A DNA stretch of 64,000 bases from Noviherbaspirillum sp. L7-7A (GTDB lineage: Bacteria > Pseudomonadota > Gammaproteobacteria > Burkholderiales > Burkholderiaceae_D), in the NCBI RefSeq assembly GCF_019052805.1, contig NZ_JAHQRJ010000001.1:3782001-3846000 (forward strand). Direction: 5' to 3'. A program made the translations under genes and the position numbers. Below are positions 8,807 through 17,317 of this stretch, one piece after another. Under the pieces are notes generated by a model. The model worked only from the letters and a program-made list of their open reading frames with translations. It was not told the DNA's origin and did not search any database. Position 1 is the stretch's first letter; each line of letters opens with the position of its first letter.

Positions 8807-10174
8807 TTGAATACTGTTCTGGGATCCGATGTTGGTCTGACACTGCCAAAGCAATCGCGCTTTTACGACTTCGGTGTATTCATTGCGTCATTTTTATGGA
8901 TATACTACTTATCCAATATTCTTTCGCCACGTCAGTTTGGTATAAGCCTTGATAATTTTTGGTTTGATGCCGATGTGCCGCGCTATATATGCCAAGCTGT
9001 TGATCGCATTGCAAACGACCATTGGAGAAATAAAGTTCATCCCTTGTTTTCCCTGATGACCTACCCACTGCCTAATGCTCTGAAATTTTTCGGCATAGAG
9101 ATTATCCAAGCAATCCGTATCCAGCTTTCCCTAATTGTAGCCATTGGGGCCGTGTTTTTGTTCAATGCACTGCGCAATGCGAAAATATCCGAAATCAACG
9201 CTTTTCTTATAGTTGCTCTTGGATTGAGCGGGGCGGCGTCACTCGCTTGGTTCAGCATTCCAGAAAGCTATGCCTATTCATTTGCTGCATTTAGCATCGT
9301 ACTTTTTATAACGACACTACGCCAGAAAAAATCCGGAATTGCCATGCAATGGGTGATGACGATTGCCATCGCTTTTTCAGTCACTGTGACAAACATAGCA
9401 ATAGCAGGATGGGCAGCAGTACAATCGTGCGGCATCAAGCGTGCTTTAATTCTATCGGCTATGGCGATTGCGGTGGTGTCTGTTCTTGCTGTGACTCAAC
9501 GACTGTTGTTTCCATTTTCTGGAATTTTTTTCCTTCCTTCCGCCGTTCAGGGAGAGGCAAGCTTCTTTGTATCCATCTCTTTGGAACGGCTTCGCCAAGT
9601 GCTGGCGTTATTTTTCTTCGGCAGCCTGGTATTCCCTGAATTTCAACTTGTTAATATGCCTGGCAAGGAGGCTTTTTTAACTGTCCAACAGGCTGTTTGG
9701 AAGCGTGATTCATTGTTGGCAGTAACAGCGCTCTTCTTGTTGAGCACCTTTCTTCTGGCCGGCTTGGTGACCATTTTCACTACTATGCTATGTTCTATCA
9801 AAAAGCAAGGCCGCATGATGGGCACCTTACTGGCACAGTCACCTATTGATAGGGTCTCGTACACCGTTGTAGGGTCCGTAGTTTTCCTGGTCCTGCTTCA
9901 TTTGGTTTATGGATCTGAAACCTTTGTTTATTCCGGTAGTTTCCTCCCTTTTCTCCTGATGATTCTGGGACTCGGCGTTAGTAGGCTGGATAAGTACAGC
10001 AAGATACTTGGCACTGGGCTGCTATCTATATTGCTGGCTACAAACGCGGTGCATGGACTGACCCAGTGGCATTCGGCCGTTGCTGAAGTGCGTATTCACG
10101 CCGCGTCTGCGCCGAATGAAAAAGCCATGGCACGCAACACTTGCCCTTTCGTAAAGCGTCAGGAACTGTTCTAG
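8807..10174 (+). CDS. Multi-pass membrane protein, possible GT-C type pentosyltransferase
   Basis: A 455-residue polytopic membrane protein with about ten hydrophobic segments. It opens after a short cytoplasmic stretch with a first helix near residues 25-45 and an acidic loop, DNFWFDADVPRY (about 49-60). GT-C fold glycosyltransferases that use lipid-linked donors often carry an acidic motif in the first periplasmic loop, so a transferase acting on the product of the two upstream genes is plausible. I do not recognise a named family and see no conserved C-terminal domain. The start is TTG at 8807 with GAG six bases upstream; no better ATG precedes the first helix. Confidence 0.5.
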   Translation: MNTVLGSDVGLTLPKQSRFYDFGVFIASFLWIYYLSNILSPRQFGISLDNFWFDADVPRYICQAVDRIANDHWRNKVHPLFSLMTYPLPNALKFFGIEIIQAIRIQLSLIVAIGAVFLFNALRNAKISEINAFLIVALGLSGAASLAWFSIPESYAYSFAAFSIVLFITTLRQKKSGIAMQWVMTIAIAFSVTVTNIAIAGWAAVQSCGIKRALILSAMAIAVVSVLAVTQRLLFPFSGIFFLPSAVQGEASFFVSISLERLRQVLALFFFGSLVFPEFQLVNMPGKEAFLTVQQAVWKRDSLLAVTALFLLSTFLLAGLVTIFTTMLCSIKKQGRMMGTLLAQSPIDRVSYTVVGSVVFLVLLHLVYGSETFVYSGSFLPFLLMILGLGVSRLDKYSKILGTGLLSILLATNAVHGLTQWHSAVAEVRIHAASAPNEKAMARNTCPFVKRQELF

Positions 10175-10579
10175 CTCCTTTTATTTATAAAATTACTTTG
10201 TTTTAAAGGGCATTTTCTCAGGAGGCTTCATAGCGCGACATGGGCTTGTCGTTTAAATTTCAATTTGCTGTCATCAGGCTTTAGAGAGAGCCTATGTTTG
10301 CATCAGATTGAAATACGCTTTCGATTCAGCGCCATCTAAGCAGCATTCATAAGTAATCGTCATCTATTTTTCGGAAAAATTCAGGAACATATATAGAAAT
10401 GCTGGCTTGTCGAACAGATTGCAGCAATGACCGACACCGTCGGCAAACAGTCGCTTGAACAAAAAAGTGTGGTCTGAACGCATTTTTTCACGGTAACAGG
10501 GTTGAGAAATTAGGATTTCAGATTTTGGACAATAAAGCCTGAATCGATCGTGTACCGATTAATTGAAAAATCCTTGTGC
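10175..10579. other. Convergent intergenic region
   Basis: About 400 bases between the membrane protein and the acyltransferase, which converge. No gene, no clear GC-rich terminator and no repeat were recognised. Confidence 0.4.
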
Positions 10580-11692
10580 CTAATTATGCACAGCCAAATT
10601 TCTTAACTTTATTCTAGCTTTACTTATCCATGTTTCGCACCATGTCACGGGCTGACCCAAAAAAGCTTGAAAACAGGATTTCCAGAATATAGACGGCTTG
10701 ACTTCAGAGTAATGATGAACTGCGAATGCCAATAAAATCATTGTTAACATGGTAATGAAAATCATCAAAATTTTATTTTCTTCTGTGGCGAATTGGGACA
10801 TAATGACGTATCCAATTGATTGGTGAACAAGATATAACGGGTATGTAATCATTCCTACTTCTTTTGCGGCTGGCAAATTGAGTCCGTAAAATTTTCCAGA
10901 GCTAATGGCCCAGAAAAATAAGTAAAAGACGCATACAATTACTGCAATAATTTCGGGGGATAGAAGTTGCATCTCTTTTATTTGCGGGCTTTCGATGCAG
11001 GAAAAATTGATGGAATAGTACAGGCACGCAACTATTAGCACATTAAGTGGCCAGCTTTTCTTTTTCATTCTCACAGCAAATAAGGCGCCGGCACAAAAGT
11101 AACTGCAGTATCCGCTCAAGGCAGGGAAGGCGGTAAAATTTCCAATTGCGGCTGCCAGTATGACGATTCCCCATGCCAAGAAAAGTTTTTCAAGATTCCT
11201 GGAAAAACCAAGCAGCATAATGAAAAAGATGGCAGCATAAAATTTTAATTCAACACCAAGGGTCCAATAACTGGCGTCCAGGTGTTTTTGGCCGAAGGCA
11301 GGCGCTAGCATGGAGAAATTGGCTATGATTTGACGCAGGCTCACGGGACTTTCTGGATTGCCAAATATGAATAGAACTGAGCCGGTCAAGAGAACACAAC
11401 ATATATAAGCTGGGTACAACCGTAATGCACGCGCAATCAAGAATTGGGAAGCGGTTCGTCCGCTCGATGAGATAAAGATGACAAAACCGCTAATGATGAA
11501 AAAAAACTCCACCCCCAAGTAACCATACCTACCAATGTCTGTAATTTTCCCCATATAGGAAAACGATCCCACGGTTCCGTACTTGATGCCAATATAGGAA
11601 TAATGGAAAAGCATGACGGAAAGCGCAGCGGCAAACCGAGCGTAGTCCAAAACATCAATTCGATGATGATCGAATTTTTTCGAAGATTGCAT
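10580..11692 (-). CDS. Acyltransferase 3 family membrane protein (OafA/YrhL-like)
   Basis: A 370-residue integral membrane acyltransferase of the family that O-acetylates or succinylates surface polysaccharides and lipids. It opens with IDVLDYARFAAALSVMLFHYSYIG, where the His of LFHY is the conserved residue of helix 1, followed by YLGVEFFFIISGFVIF and the RALRLYPAY region, all typical of the family. About ten membrane segments are expected; no C-terminal SGNH domain is present. It lies in the polysaccharide region but is separated from the main glycosyltransferase block by about 3 kb, so its substrate is inferred to be a surface glycan only from context. Confidence 0.85.
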   Translation of the reverse strand: MQSSKKFDHHRIDVLDYARFAAALSVMLFHYSYIGIKYGTVGSFSYMGKITDIGRYGYLGVEFFFIISGFVIFISSSGRTASQFLIARALRLYPAYICCVLLTGSVLFIFGNPESPVSLRQIIANFSMLAPAFGQKHLDASYWTLGVELKFYAAIFFIMLLGFSRNLEKLFLAWGIVILAAAIGNFTAFPALSGYCSYFCAGALFAVRMKKKSWPLNVLIVACLYYSINFSCIESPQIKEMQLLSPEIIAVIVCVFYLFFWAISSGKFYGLNLPAAKEVGMITYPLYLVHQSIGYVIMSQFATEENKILMIFITMLTMILLAFAVHHYSEVKPSIFWKSCFQAFLGQPVTWCETWISKARIKLRNLAVHN

Positions 11693-12163
11693 ATTTTATT
11701 AAGAATGTAGTTAATTGAGTAATTGGGTCGGTGGAAACAATGATATCTAAGCTTTAAGTTTCCACAAAGAATATTTTTTGCCGAGATGTTGTTGGCGAGA
11801 TGTTGGCCCGCTAGCGCCAGTCGATGCCGCGCCATCCGGTTGGGATTCAAATAAAAGCTGAATGTCGCTGGCTTAAACATGCATTTGCTACGCACAGTTC
11901 CTCCAACCGAAACGTTAGGGTTTTGTCCCTTGTGCAGGCTGGCATAAGAAAGAGTCCGCTCGAGATGGCATCAGGCGCATGCATGGCCTCCCGGCATCCG
12001 GTTGGCGACTGGCAAGGTCAAGCATGTGTTGCGCTTGACGCAGTGAATACAACGTGGGGTGGTAAAGCGCCCCGCAAAACCGGCACGGCTGGGGCAACAT
12101 GGGCCTTGCAGCCGGCCAGCTTTTCCTGCCGCCATCGGATGGCCTCACTCTGCCGCGAAGCTC
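11693..12163. other. Intergenic region between acyltransferase and broken deacetylase
   Basis: Divergent region of about 470 bases. Base composition changes from AT-rich to GC-rich near 11810. Two copies of a short GC-rich word (CATCCGGTTGG) occur at about 11833 and 11995. No gene or clear promoter recognised. Confidence 0.35.
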
Positions 12164-12886
12164 ATGTACAAGCCTCCCTTCGCCGTATTTCCCAACATCG
12201 CCCCTTGCTGCTGCCTACCCGTCCTGCCCATAAGATCCCGCATCGCCGTGCTCGCACCCCATCGGGACGACTTCGACGCCATTGCCATCACGCTGCGGCA
12301 CCTGCATCGGAAGGGACATGAAATCCACTTGGCTGTCCTGACTTCCGGCGCGAACGGCATCGAGGACGGGTGGCGGGGCGCGCACGGGGCTTTGGAAAAG
12401 GGCGCGTTGCGCGAAGCGGAGCAACGGGCGACCTGCGCCTTTTTCGGCCTGTCCATGGACCGCTTGGTGTTCATGCGCCTGTGAGAAGGCGAGGACGAAC
12501 AGCATAACGAGCAGGCGGGATGGGAAGCGTTGCGGGCCTACCTGCATGCCAGGCGCCCGGGTTTCGTCTTTCTGCCGCATGGCGACGACACCAACCGCAC
12601 CCATCGTCGCACCTACGAAACCTTCCATGCCATCGCCATTGAAGACGGCTTGCGGGTTGATACCTATCTGAACCTCGATGCAAAGACCGTCTCTATACGG
12701 GCGGACCTATATATGTACGTCGGCGAAGAAGACGCCGCATGGAAAGCGCAGCTGCTGCGCTTTCACCGCTCGCAACAGGAACGCAACCTGAAGACCCGGG
12801 GACAAGGCTTCGACCAGCGGGTGCTGGCTGTGAATCGGCAGGCTGCCGTGGATGCCGGCGGCTTGATGCCCTGCGGAAGTGTTTGA
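12164..12886 (+). pseudogene. PIG-L family deacetylase with one in-frame stop
   Basis: A coherent 240-codon frame of the LmbE/PIG-L N-acetylglucosaminyl deacetylase family, broken only by a TGA at 12482-12484 after LVFMRL. The first metal motif is visible as APHRDDFDA (usual form PHPDDE) and the second as LPHGDDTNRTHRRTY (usual form HxxDxxxxH). Both halves are in the same frame, so a single point mutation inactivated the gene. Such enzymes deacetylate sugar residues during glycan synthesis, which suits the neighbouring polysaccharide genes. The first motif already departs from consensus. The start at ATG 12164 is a guess; the frame is open further upstream. Readthrough is not supported by anything visible. 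Confidence 0.75.
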
Positions 12887-13224
12887 GCTCCAGACCTGTG
12901 GCATGTAGGAGCCAAAGTCAGATCTGGTGTATGCCGGGTAGGGTACGAAGCGAGTCGGTTATAGAGCTACGCCGTTCGAGCGGCACTGAGCCTGCTGATG
13001 GCGCCATACCTCATTTTGGAACGTCTGATCTGCCCATGAGCAGCGCCCCATAATCGCTGCGATCCGCAAACACTTCCAAGTCAATAAGCTTCGGTTTGCG
13101 CGGCATTGTCCTGTTCGTCTTCCTTTATAACGCCGCAAGGCACGAAAGAGAAAGAAGCTCACCGCAGCCTGCTGCCGGTTCACTCAGCTTGCATATCAAA
13201 ATTTTTCTTTGAGATACAAGCTCA
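12887..13224. other. Intergenic region upstream of the first PEP-CTERM regulatory module
   Basis: About 340 bases with no recognised gene between the broken deacetylase and the enhancer-like dyad at 13225. No repeat or RNA gene seen. Confidence 0.4.
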
Positions 13225-13243
13225 CTGTCGAGTTTCTTTACAG
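13225..13243 (+). promoter_or_regulatory. Enhancer-like dyad (copy 1) upstream of PEP-CTERM gene
   Basis: The 19-bp sequence CTGTCGAGTTTCTTTACAG has CTGT and ACAG as inverted ends. Two near-identical copies precede the other PEP-CTERM genes (53246 and 54715). Its first base lies 81 bases before the first G of the -24 element at 13306. The position suits an upstream activator site for a sigma-54 enhancer-binding protein. Confidence 0.75.
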
Positions 13244-13304
13244 AAAAGAAACGACTTTTTTGAATTTACAGGTAAGTGGTTGATTTAAGGAACTAATTTA
13301 TTTC

Positions 13305-13320
13305 AGGCACAATTTCTGCT
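13305..13320 (+). promoter_or_regulatory. Sigma-54 (RpoN) -24/-12 promoter, PEP-CTERM gene 1
   Basis: AGGCACAATTTCTGCT matches the consensus TGGCAC-N5-TTGCW at GGCAC and TGC, with exactly 12 bases between the G of GG and the G of GC. It lies 37 bases before the start codon of the downstream PEP-CTERM gene. Confidence 0.8.
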
Positions 13321-13356
13321 AAGAACTATAAAGGCAACTTTACCAGGGAGAATAAT

Positions 13357-14115
13357 ATGAATATTGTTACCACCATCAAACGCAGCCTGTCGATGCTTGC
13401 TCTTGCTGCATCCTCATTCGCCGCGCCCGCACATGCGGAACTGTTTCTGGATTTCAATGTGGATCAGGACGGAACAGGCTTTATCGCTGACAAAATGGTA
13501 TTTGGCTATCAAGAGATCCTGACTATTGATAATGGGTCCACTTTTAAAACGTCAGCCGTTGCAGCTGGGCCTGTCTTCTTGGGTGAGGAAGCGACTGTTC
13601 CCGTTGGATTCGATTTGAAGGTGTACGCGATTTTCACTGCAAGCGGTCAAGTTGTTGAGAATGGCGGCAAGTTCGTTGGGACCTCCGGCAGCATTCAGCT
13701 TTTTTTGGACAAAGGTAACAGGTCTATGTTCACGCTGCCGGCAATTGGCGGTGCTCCCATCAATGTAGTGAATGGTGAAACCGACGTGCTGCTCGCTTCT
13801 ACCGATACTTTCAAGTTTGGCTCGGGCTCATTGCGCCCCGGAAGCATTACAGAGGCAAATGGTGACTTTACGCTGACTTTTAATGACTTGGTGTTGACTA
13901 CGGATGGTATTGCTTACTTTACCGCTCCCTCGCCGTTCTATAAGGAGCTCACCATTGATGGCAATTTCAGCAGCACTGAGCCAATCAACCTCAATGGCAC
14001 AAGCTCGATCATCAAAGGCGCAGCTAATGTGTTCTTCGTGCCAGAGCCAAGTGCAGTAGCGCTGCTCGGCATTGCTCTGCTCGGTCTTGGCCTGAGCCGC
14101 CGCCGTCGCGTTTAA
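13357..14115 (+). CDS. PEP-CTERM surface protein (flocculation-associated PepA-like)
   Basis: A 252-residue exported protein. It has an N-terminal Sec signal peptide (residues 1-27, ending AAPAHA), a beta-rich body without recognised catalytic residues, and a C-terminal sorting tail: VPEP near residue 228, a hydrophobic helix, and the basic end SRRRRV. PEP-CTERM tails are recognised by a membrane exosortase that processes the protein during export of matrix glycans. The body resembles flocculation-associated PEP-CTERM proteins. No exosortase lies in this window. A GGGAG ribosome site precedes the ATG. Expression is predicted to need sigma-54 and an activator bound at 13225-13243. A stem-loop terminator follows at 14143. 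Confidence 0.88.
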   Translation: MNIVTTIKRSLSMLALAASSFAAPAHAELFLDFNVDQDGTGFIADKMVFGYQEILTIDNGSTFKTSAVAAGPVFLGEEATVPVGFDLKVYAIFTASGQVVENGGKFVGTSGSIQLFLDKGNRSMFTLPAIGGAPINVVNGETDVLLASTDTFKFGSGSLRPGSITEANGDFTLTFNDLVLTTDGIAYFTAPSPFYKELTIDGNFSSTEPINLNGTSSIIKGAANVFFVPEPSAVALLGIALLGLGLSRRRRV

Positions 14116-14142
14116 TTCTCGGTGCAGGGTAGGTAATCAGGG

Positions 14143-14170
14143 TGGGCCAGCATGTTGCTGGCCCATTTGC
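14143..14170 (+). terminator. Stem-loop terminator after PEP-CTERM gene 1
   Basis: A ten-base perfect stem (TGGGCCAGCA / TGCTGGCCCA) with loop TGT, followed by TTTGCTTTT, 28 bases after the stop codon. Confidence 0.75.
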
Positions 14171-14218
14171 TTTTAGTATCCGCAAAGATATACGCAGTAC
14201 TTAAGCTTGGCACCGGGC

Positions 14219-14515
14219 TCAGTCCAGTACGTCTCCCAGCAACTGCAATGTCCGCATCGTGATGAGGTCGGCATCCCAACAGGACTCGGAAAGGAAGAAC
14301 TGCAATTGCTGTACAGGCGCGGTCTGCGCCTCGACGAGCTGCTCGGCACCGGCTAATGCCGTGAGCGTCTTGGGCCGGTCGCGCGGTGCCAGTAGACCAG
14401 CAAGATAAGTGCGAAAGTGATGACGTTGCGCCAGCGAATGGAACGAGGGATCGAAGTGTGTTGCGTAATCTTCGAGTGGACCGGATGCTGGCGGGCAAGG
14501 ACGGCGGGCAGTCAT
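14219..14515 (-). pseudogene. IS701-like transposase, N-terminal fragment
   Basis: A 98-residue frame beginning MTARRPCPPASGPLEDY and continuing LAGLLAPRDRPKTLTALAGAE. This resembles the N-terminus of IS701-type DDE transposases, which are normally about 400 residues. The C-terminal catalytic part is missing, so this is a remnant. It lies between the PEP-CTERM gene and a decayed P450 tail. Confidence 0.6.
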
Positions 14516-14578
14516 GGCAGCATACCTCCTGCCCCTAGCCTAGACCATCAGTCCACTACTTTCAACAAACTACTACTA

Positions 14579-14948
14579 GGCGTCCTGGAAATTGATATTC
14601 ACGAATACTGCTAAATGGGCCTCGCTTTTCGACATGAGGTTGTTAAGCAACTGTAAGTACGCAGTGATGTTATCTGCAGGGATTGAATGCCAGATCCCAG
14701 AACAGAGACGCCTTGGCTTTAGCGACTCCGAAGTTTAAGTTGCAAGCTAACGGGGCCATTGTCAGTGTCAGCCGCTCTTGGACTAATTTACCGTCAGTTT
14801 AATCGTGAGTGCGGAAATAAAAATTTAGAAACATAGTAATCATTACTTTAAATTCTTTGAGCACAAAGAGCCTGCCGGACACAAACGCTGGACAGCGCCA
14901 ATAGGCGTACACGGGTTGCATGGATTCAGCTGCGAATGCCATCCAGCC
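14579..14948 (-). pseudogene. Decayed second copy of the P450 gene tail and its downstream flank
   Basis: This stretch aligns base by base, with roughly three quarters identity by eye, to 2498-2895: the last ~85 codons of the cytochrome P450 and about 140 bases beyond its stop. Landmarks shared by both include GCGTCCT-GAAATTGATAT at the left end, GATGTTATC, GCCATTGT and GGACACAAACGC. The heme-binding loop is frameshifted here, so no P450 is encoded. Orientation is the same as the first copy. Homology ends where the glycosyltransferase gene stops at 14949. Confidence 0.75.
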
Positions 14949-16046
14949 TCAAAACGATTTATGCGAAAGTAGCTCCTCATACTGTCGCAATACATCCGAC
15001 CAAACAAATTCACTGCGGAAGCGCATCAAGCTCAAAGCTGACATTTCTTGCAGCTTTTTTGGGTTAGTTAATAAATTTTCAAGGCAGTAGGAAAACGATG
15101 CAGCGCCATTAAAATATATTGCGCCGTCTCCCGCTACCCATCGATTAAAGTGATTATCGTGCGCAACAATAGGGTTGCCAGCACCTAAAGCTTCTACAAG
15201 AGACGGGTTGGTTCCACCGACTTGATGCCCATGTACATATAAAATGCTAAAGAAACGAAGCGCTTGAACAATCTCTTTCTCAAAAATGGGCCCGACAAAA
15301 CGAACTTGCTTACTAGCAGCGGCTCTCACCCGGCGGTGATATGGATCAGACTCATAGTATGAACCTAATATGACCAATTCGCAGTCCCTATGTTTGCTTG
15401 AAAAGCCTGAAACAATTTCCAAAATTGAATTTTCTGGCTCCGCTCGTGCAATCACCGTTATAAATTTCTTCGGTATTAACCCGAATTTATATACATGGGT
15501 TAAAGATGCATTAGAGATCAAATTTGCACCGTAGGGAATCATAGTAATTTTTTCGGCAGATATACGCGATTCTAAGTGTTTTTTAATTTCTGGATGATCT
15601 GCAACCAAATGATTTCCAATCCAGCAGGCGGCCCTTTCATTCAGCCAAAGCCATATCCTTGCCCACAAACCCCACTTTGCGCGCGTCCATTCCAACCCAT
15701 CCATATTAATTACGTTGTAAATTCCTTTCAACCGTAATACGGAACAGAATATCGCAGTATTGTACCCAAGCGTAAGGCAAATATCATTGAATTGGCACGC
15801 GTGTTTTGTTGATTTCCAATCAAATAATATTGTACCTTTAGCTCCGGTTTGCCAAACAGGAATGTGAATACGTTCAACACCGTTCCAAATGTCGCCATAT
15901 ATTTTTTCGTCTCCTAGCTTTTGGCAGTACACAACTACACGCCAGCCACGTTTCACTAAAAAAATTGCTAACTGCTCAGCGAAGGTTTCGAATCCTCCAT
16001 GTGAAGCCGGAACGCCACGGGTACCTAAAATTCGCAGAATTTTCAA
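14949..16046 (-). CDS. Glycosyltransferase family 4 with DUF1972 N-terminal domain
   Basis: A 365-residue GT-B fold glycosyltransferase. The N-terminus (ILGTRGVPASHGGFETFAEQL) is the signature of the DUF1972 subgroup, many members of which transfer rhamnose or related sugars in O-antigen or exopolysaccharide assembly. The C-terminal nucleotide-sugar domain includes VIARAEPENSILEIVSGF and the acidic region GGTNPSLVEALGAGNPIVA, whose Glu is expected to contact the donor. It is the last gene of a - strand block with a GT2 enzyme, a Wzx flippase and an initiating transferase, so it probably adds a sugar to the same lipid-linked repeat unit. Donor and acceptor are not determined. Confidence 0.88.
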   Translation of the reverse strand: MKILRILGTRGVPASHGGFETFAEQLAIFLVKRGWRVVVYCQKLGDEKIYGDIWNGVERIHIPVWQTGAKGTILFDWKSTKHACQFNDICLTLGYNTAIFCSVLRLKGIYNVINMDGLEWTRAKWGLWARIWLWLNERAACWIGNHLVADHPEIKKHLESRISAEKITMIPYGANLISNASLTHVYKFGLIPKKFITVIARAEPENSILEIVSGFSSKHRDCELVILGSYYESDPYHRRVRAAASKQVRFVGPIFEKEIVQALRFFSILYVHGHQVGGTNPSLVEALGAGNPIVAHDNHFNRWVAGDGAIYFNGAASFSYCLENLLTNPKKLQEMSALSLMRFRSEFVWSDVLRQYEELLSHKSF

Positions 16047-16092
16047 AGTTTAACTTACCTAATAATAACTTGATTTAGTAATCAGAGATTCT

Positions 16093-17073
16093 CTATTCGT
16101 TCCGACCAAGTATATTTTCTACAAATCGCGGAAATATAGTTAATAGCGATATGCCACACAGATGAACCATACTTTCTTCCTTCGCAAAATGCCAACGCGA
16201 TGGTAGGCGCAATATACGATTTGTAAATGAGCTAGACCCGTCCGCTAAGAAACCGAAAAAGACATTTTCGGCTTTCTTCAGGTCTGATAGTTCTTTCGCT
16301 GTCCAAAAATCCTTTGTTCGATATCCCGCAATCCTTGCCTTACATTCGGCATACCAAATCATCCTTTTTTTCAACGGTGGAACACGCTTCAGTCCCGCTC
16401 GAATAGTCTTTGAATGCGCACCGATCACATTGGACCCGTGCTGACGATAGCTAGTCAGTGGTTCAGGAATCAGTACAATACCTCCACCCCAGGAACTAGC
16501 TGCTAAGACACTAAGCCACCAGTCATGAATAAAGCAGTCTGGCGGGAACGGTAAAGCTTTGGCTAACAACCGCCGAGTAAACATCGTTGCGCATCCAGTT
16601 GCGAAATTTGCATAAAGCAACTGACAAAATGGCTTTCCAGGCTTTACCTTTAGCTCTTGATAACGCCACATCGATGAGGAAAGCTCACTACCATCTGAAT
16701 GTATCAAGCGTAAGTCTGATACTACCAAGTCGCTTCTTGGTGCACTCTTTAAAGCCTTTACCTGCTTTTCTAGCTTGTCTACTGCAAAAATGTCGTCTTG
16801 ATCTGACAATGCGATAAATTCTCCAACGCTTAAGCTAAGCCCTTTTTCGAAAGTCTTTACTACCCCGAAGTTGCGAAAGTTGCGATGAATTTTTACGCGC
16901 TGATCCTTCGCGGCGTAGGCTTGAAGATGAAAAATTGTATTATCAGTCGATGCATCGTCAACTATTATCAGCTCGAAATTTTTATAAGTCTGTTGAAGAA
17001 TGCTCTCAATTTGCTGATCAATATATTTTGCGCCATTATAAGTCGCCATAACAACGCTAACTAGTTCGCTCAT
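16093..17073 (-). CDS. Glycosyltransferase family 2
   Basis: A 326-residue GT-A fold enzyme. Visible motifs are VSVVMATYNGAKYI at the N-terminus, VDDASTDNT (nucleotide binding), LSDQDDIF (the DxD-type metal site) and FIHDWWLSVLA near residue 185. This composition is typical of rhamnosyl- or other hexosyltransferases of O-antigen clusters. It lies 46 bases upstream of the DUF1972 enzyme in the same orientation, consistent with one operon. Confidence 0.88.
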   Translation of the reverse strand: MSELVSVVMATYNGAKYIDQQIESILQQTYKNFELIIVDDASTDNTIFHLQAYAAKDQRVKIHRNFRNFGVVKTFEKGLSLSVGEFIALSDQDDIFAVDKLEKQVKALKSAPRSDLVVSDLRLIHSDGSELSSSMWRYQELKVKPGKPFCQLLYANFATGCATMFTRRLLAKALPFPPDCFIHDWWLSVLAASSWGGGIVLIPEPLTSYRQHGSNVIGAHSKTIRAGLKRVPPLKKRMIWYAECKARIAGYRTKDFWTAKELSDLKKAENVFFGFLADGSSSFTNRILRLPSRWHFAKEESMVHLCGISLLTIFPRFVENILGRNE

Positions 17074-17317
17074 AATATTCTTAACTTTTAACGAATTGAA
17101 AACTTAATACGTTGGCAAAGGTAAAATTTCAATCATCTTACTAGCACATTTTTTTCAATACAAACGTATACCTGAGATCCCCTTCCTGGTCTTTGCTTGA
17201 ATGACAACAGACGTCCGAGCGAATTGTGTATTTAATGCTTCAAACACACACCCTGATGTCATAAAGGTGCTTTGATTTAAAACGACATCTTATCCTGTAG
17301 GGTGCCTATTAAATCAG

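Noticed and set aside
12482-12484. TGA in the PIG-L frame as a possible selenocysteine codon
   Set aside because: No family member is known to need selenocysteine there, the position is not catalytic and no SECIS-like hairpin is apparent.
15985-16000. GGTTTCGAATCC resembling a tRNA T-loop
   Set aside because: It falls inside a glycosyltransferase gene and no cloverleaf can be built around it.
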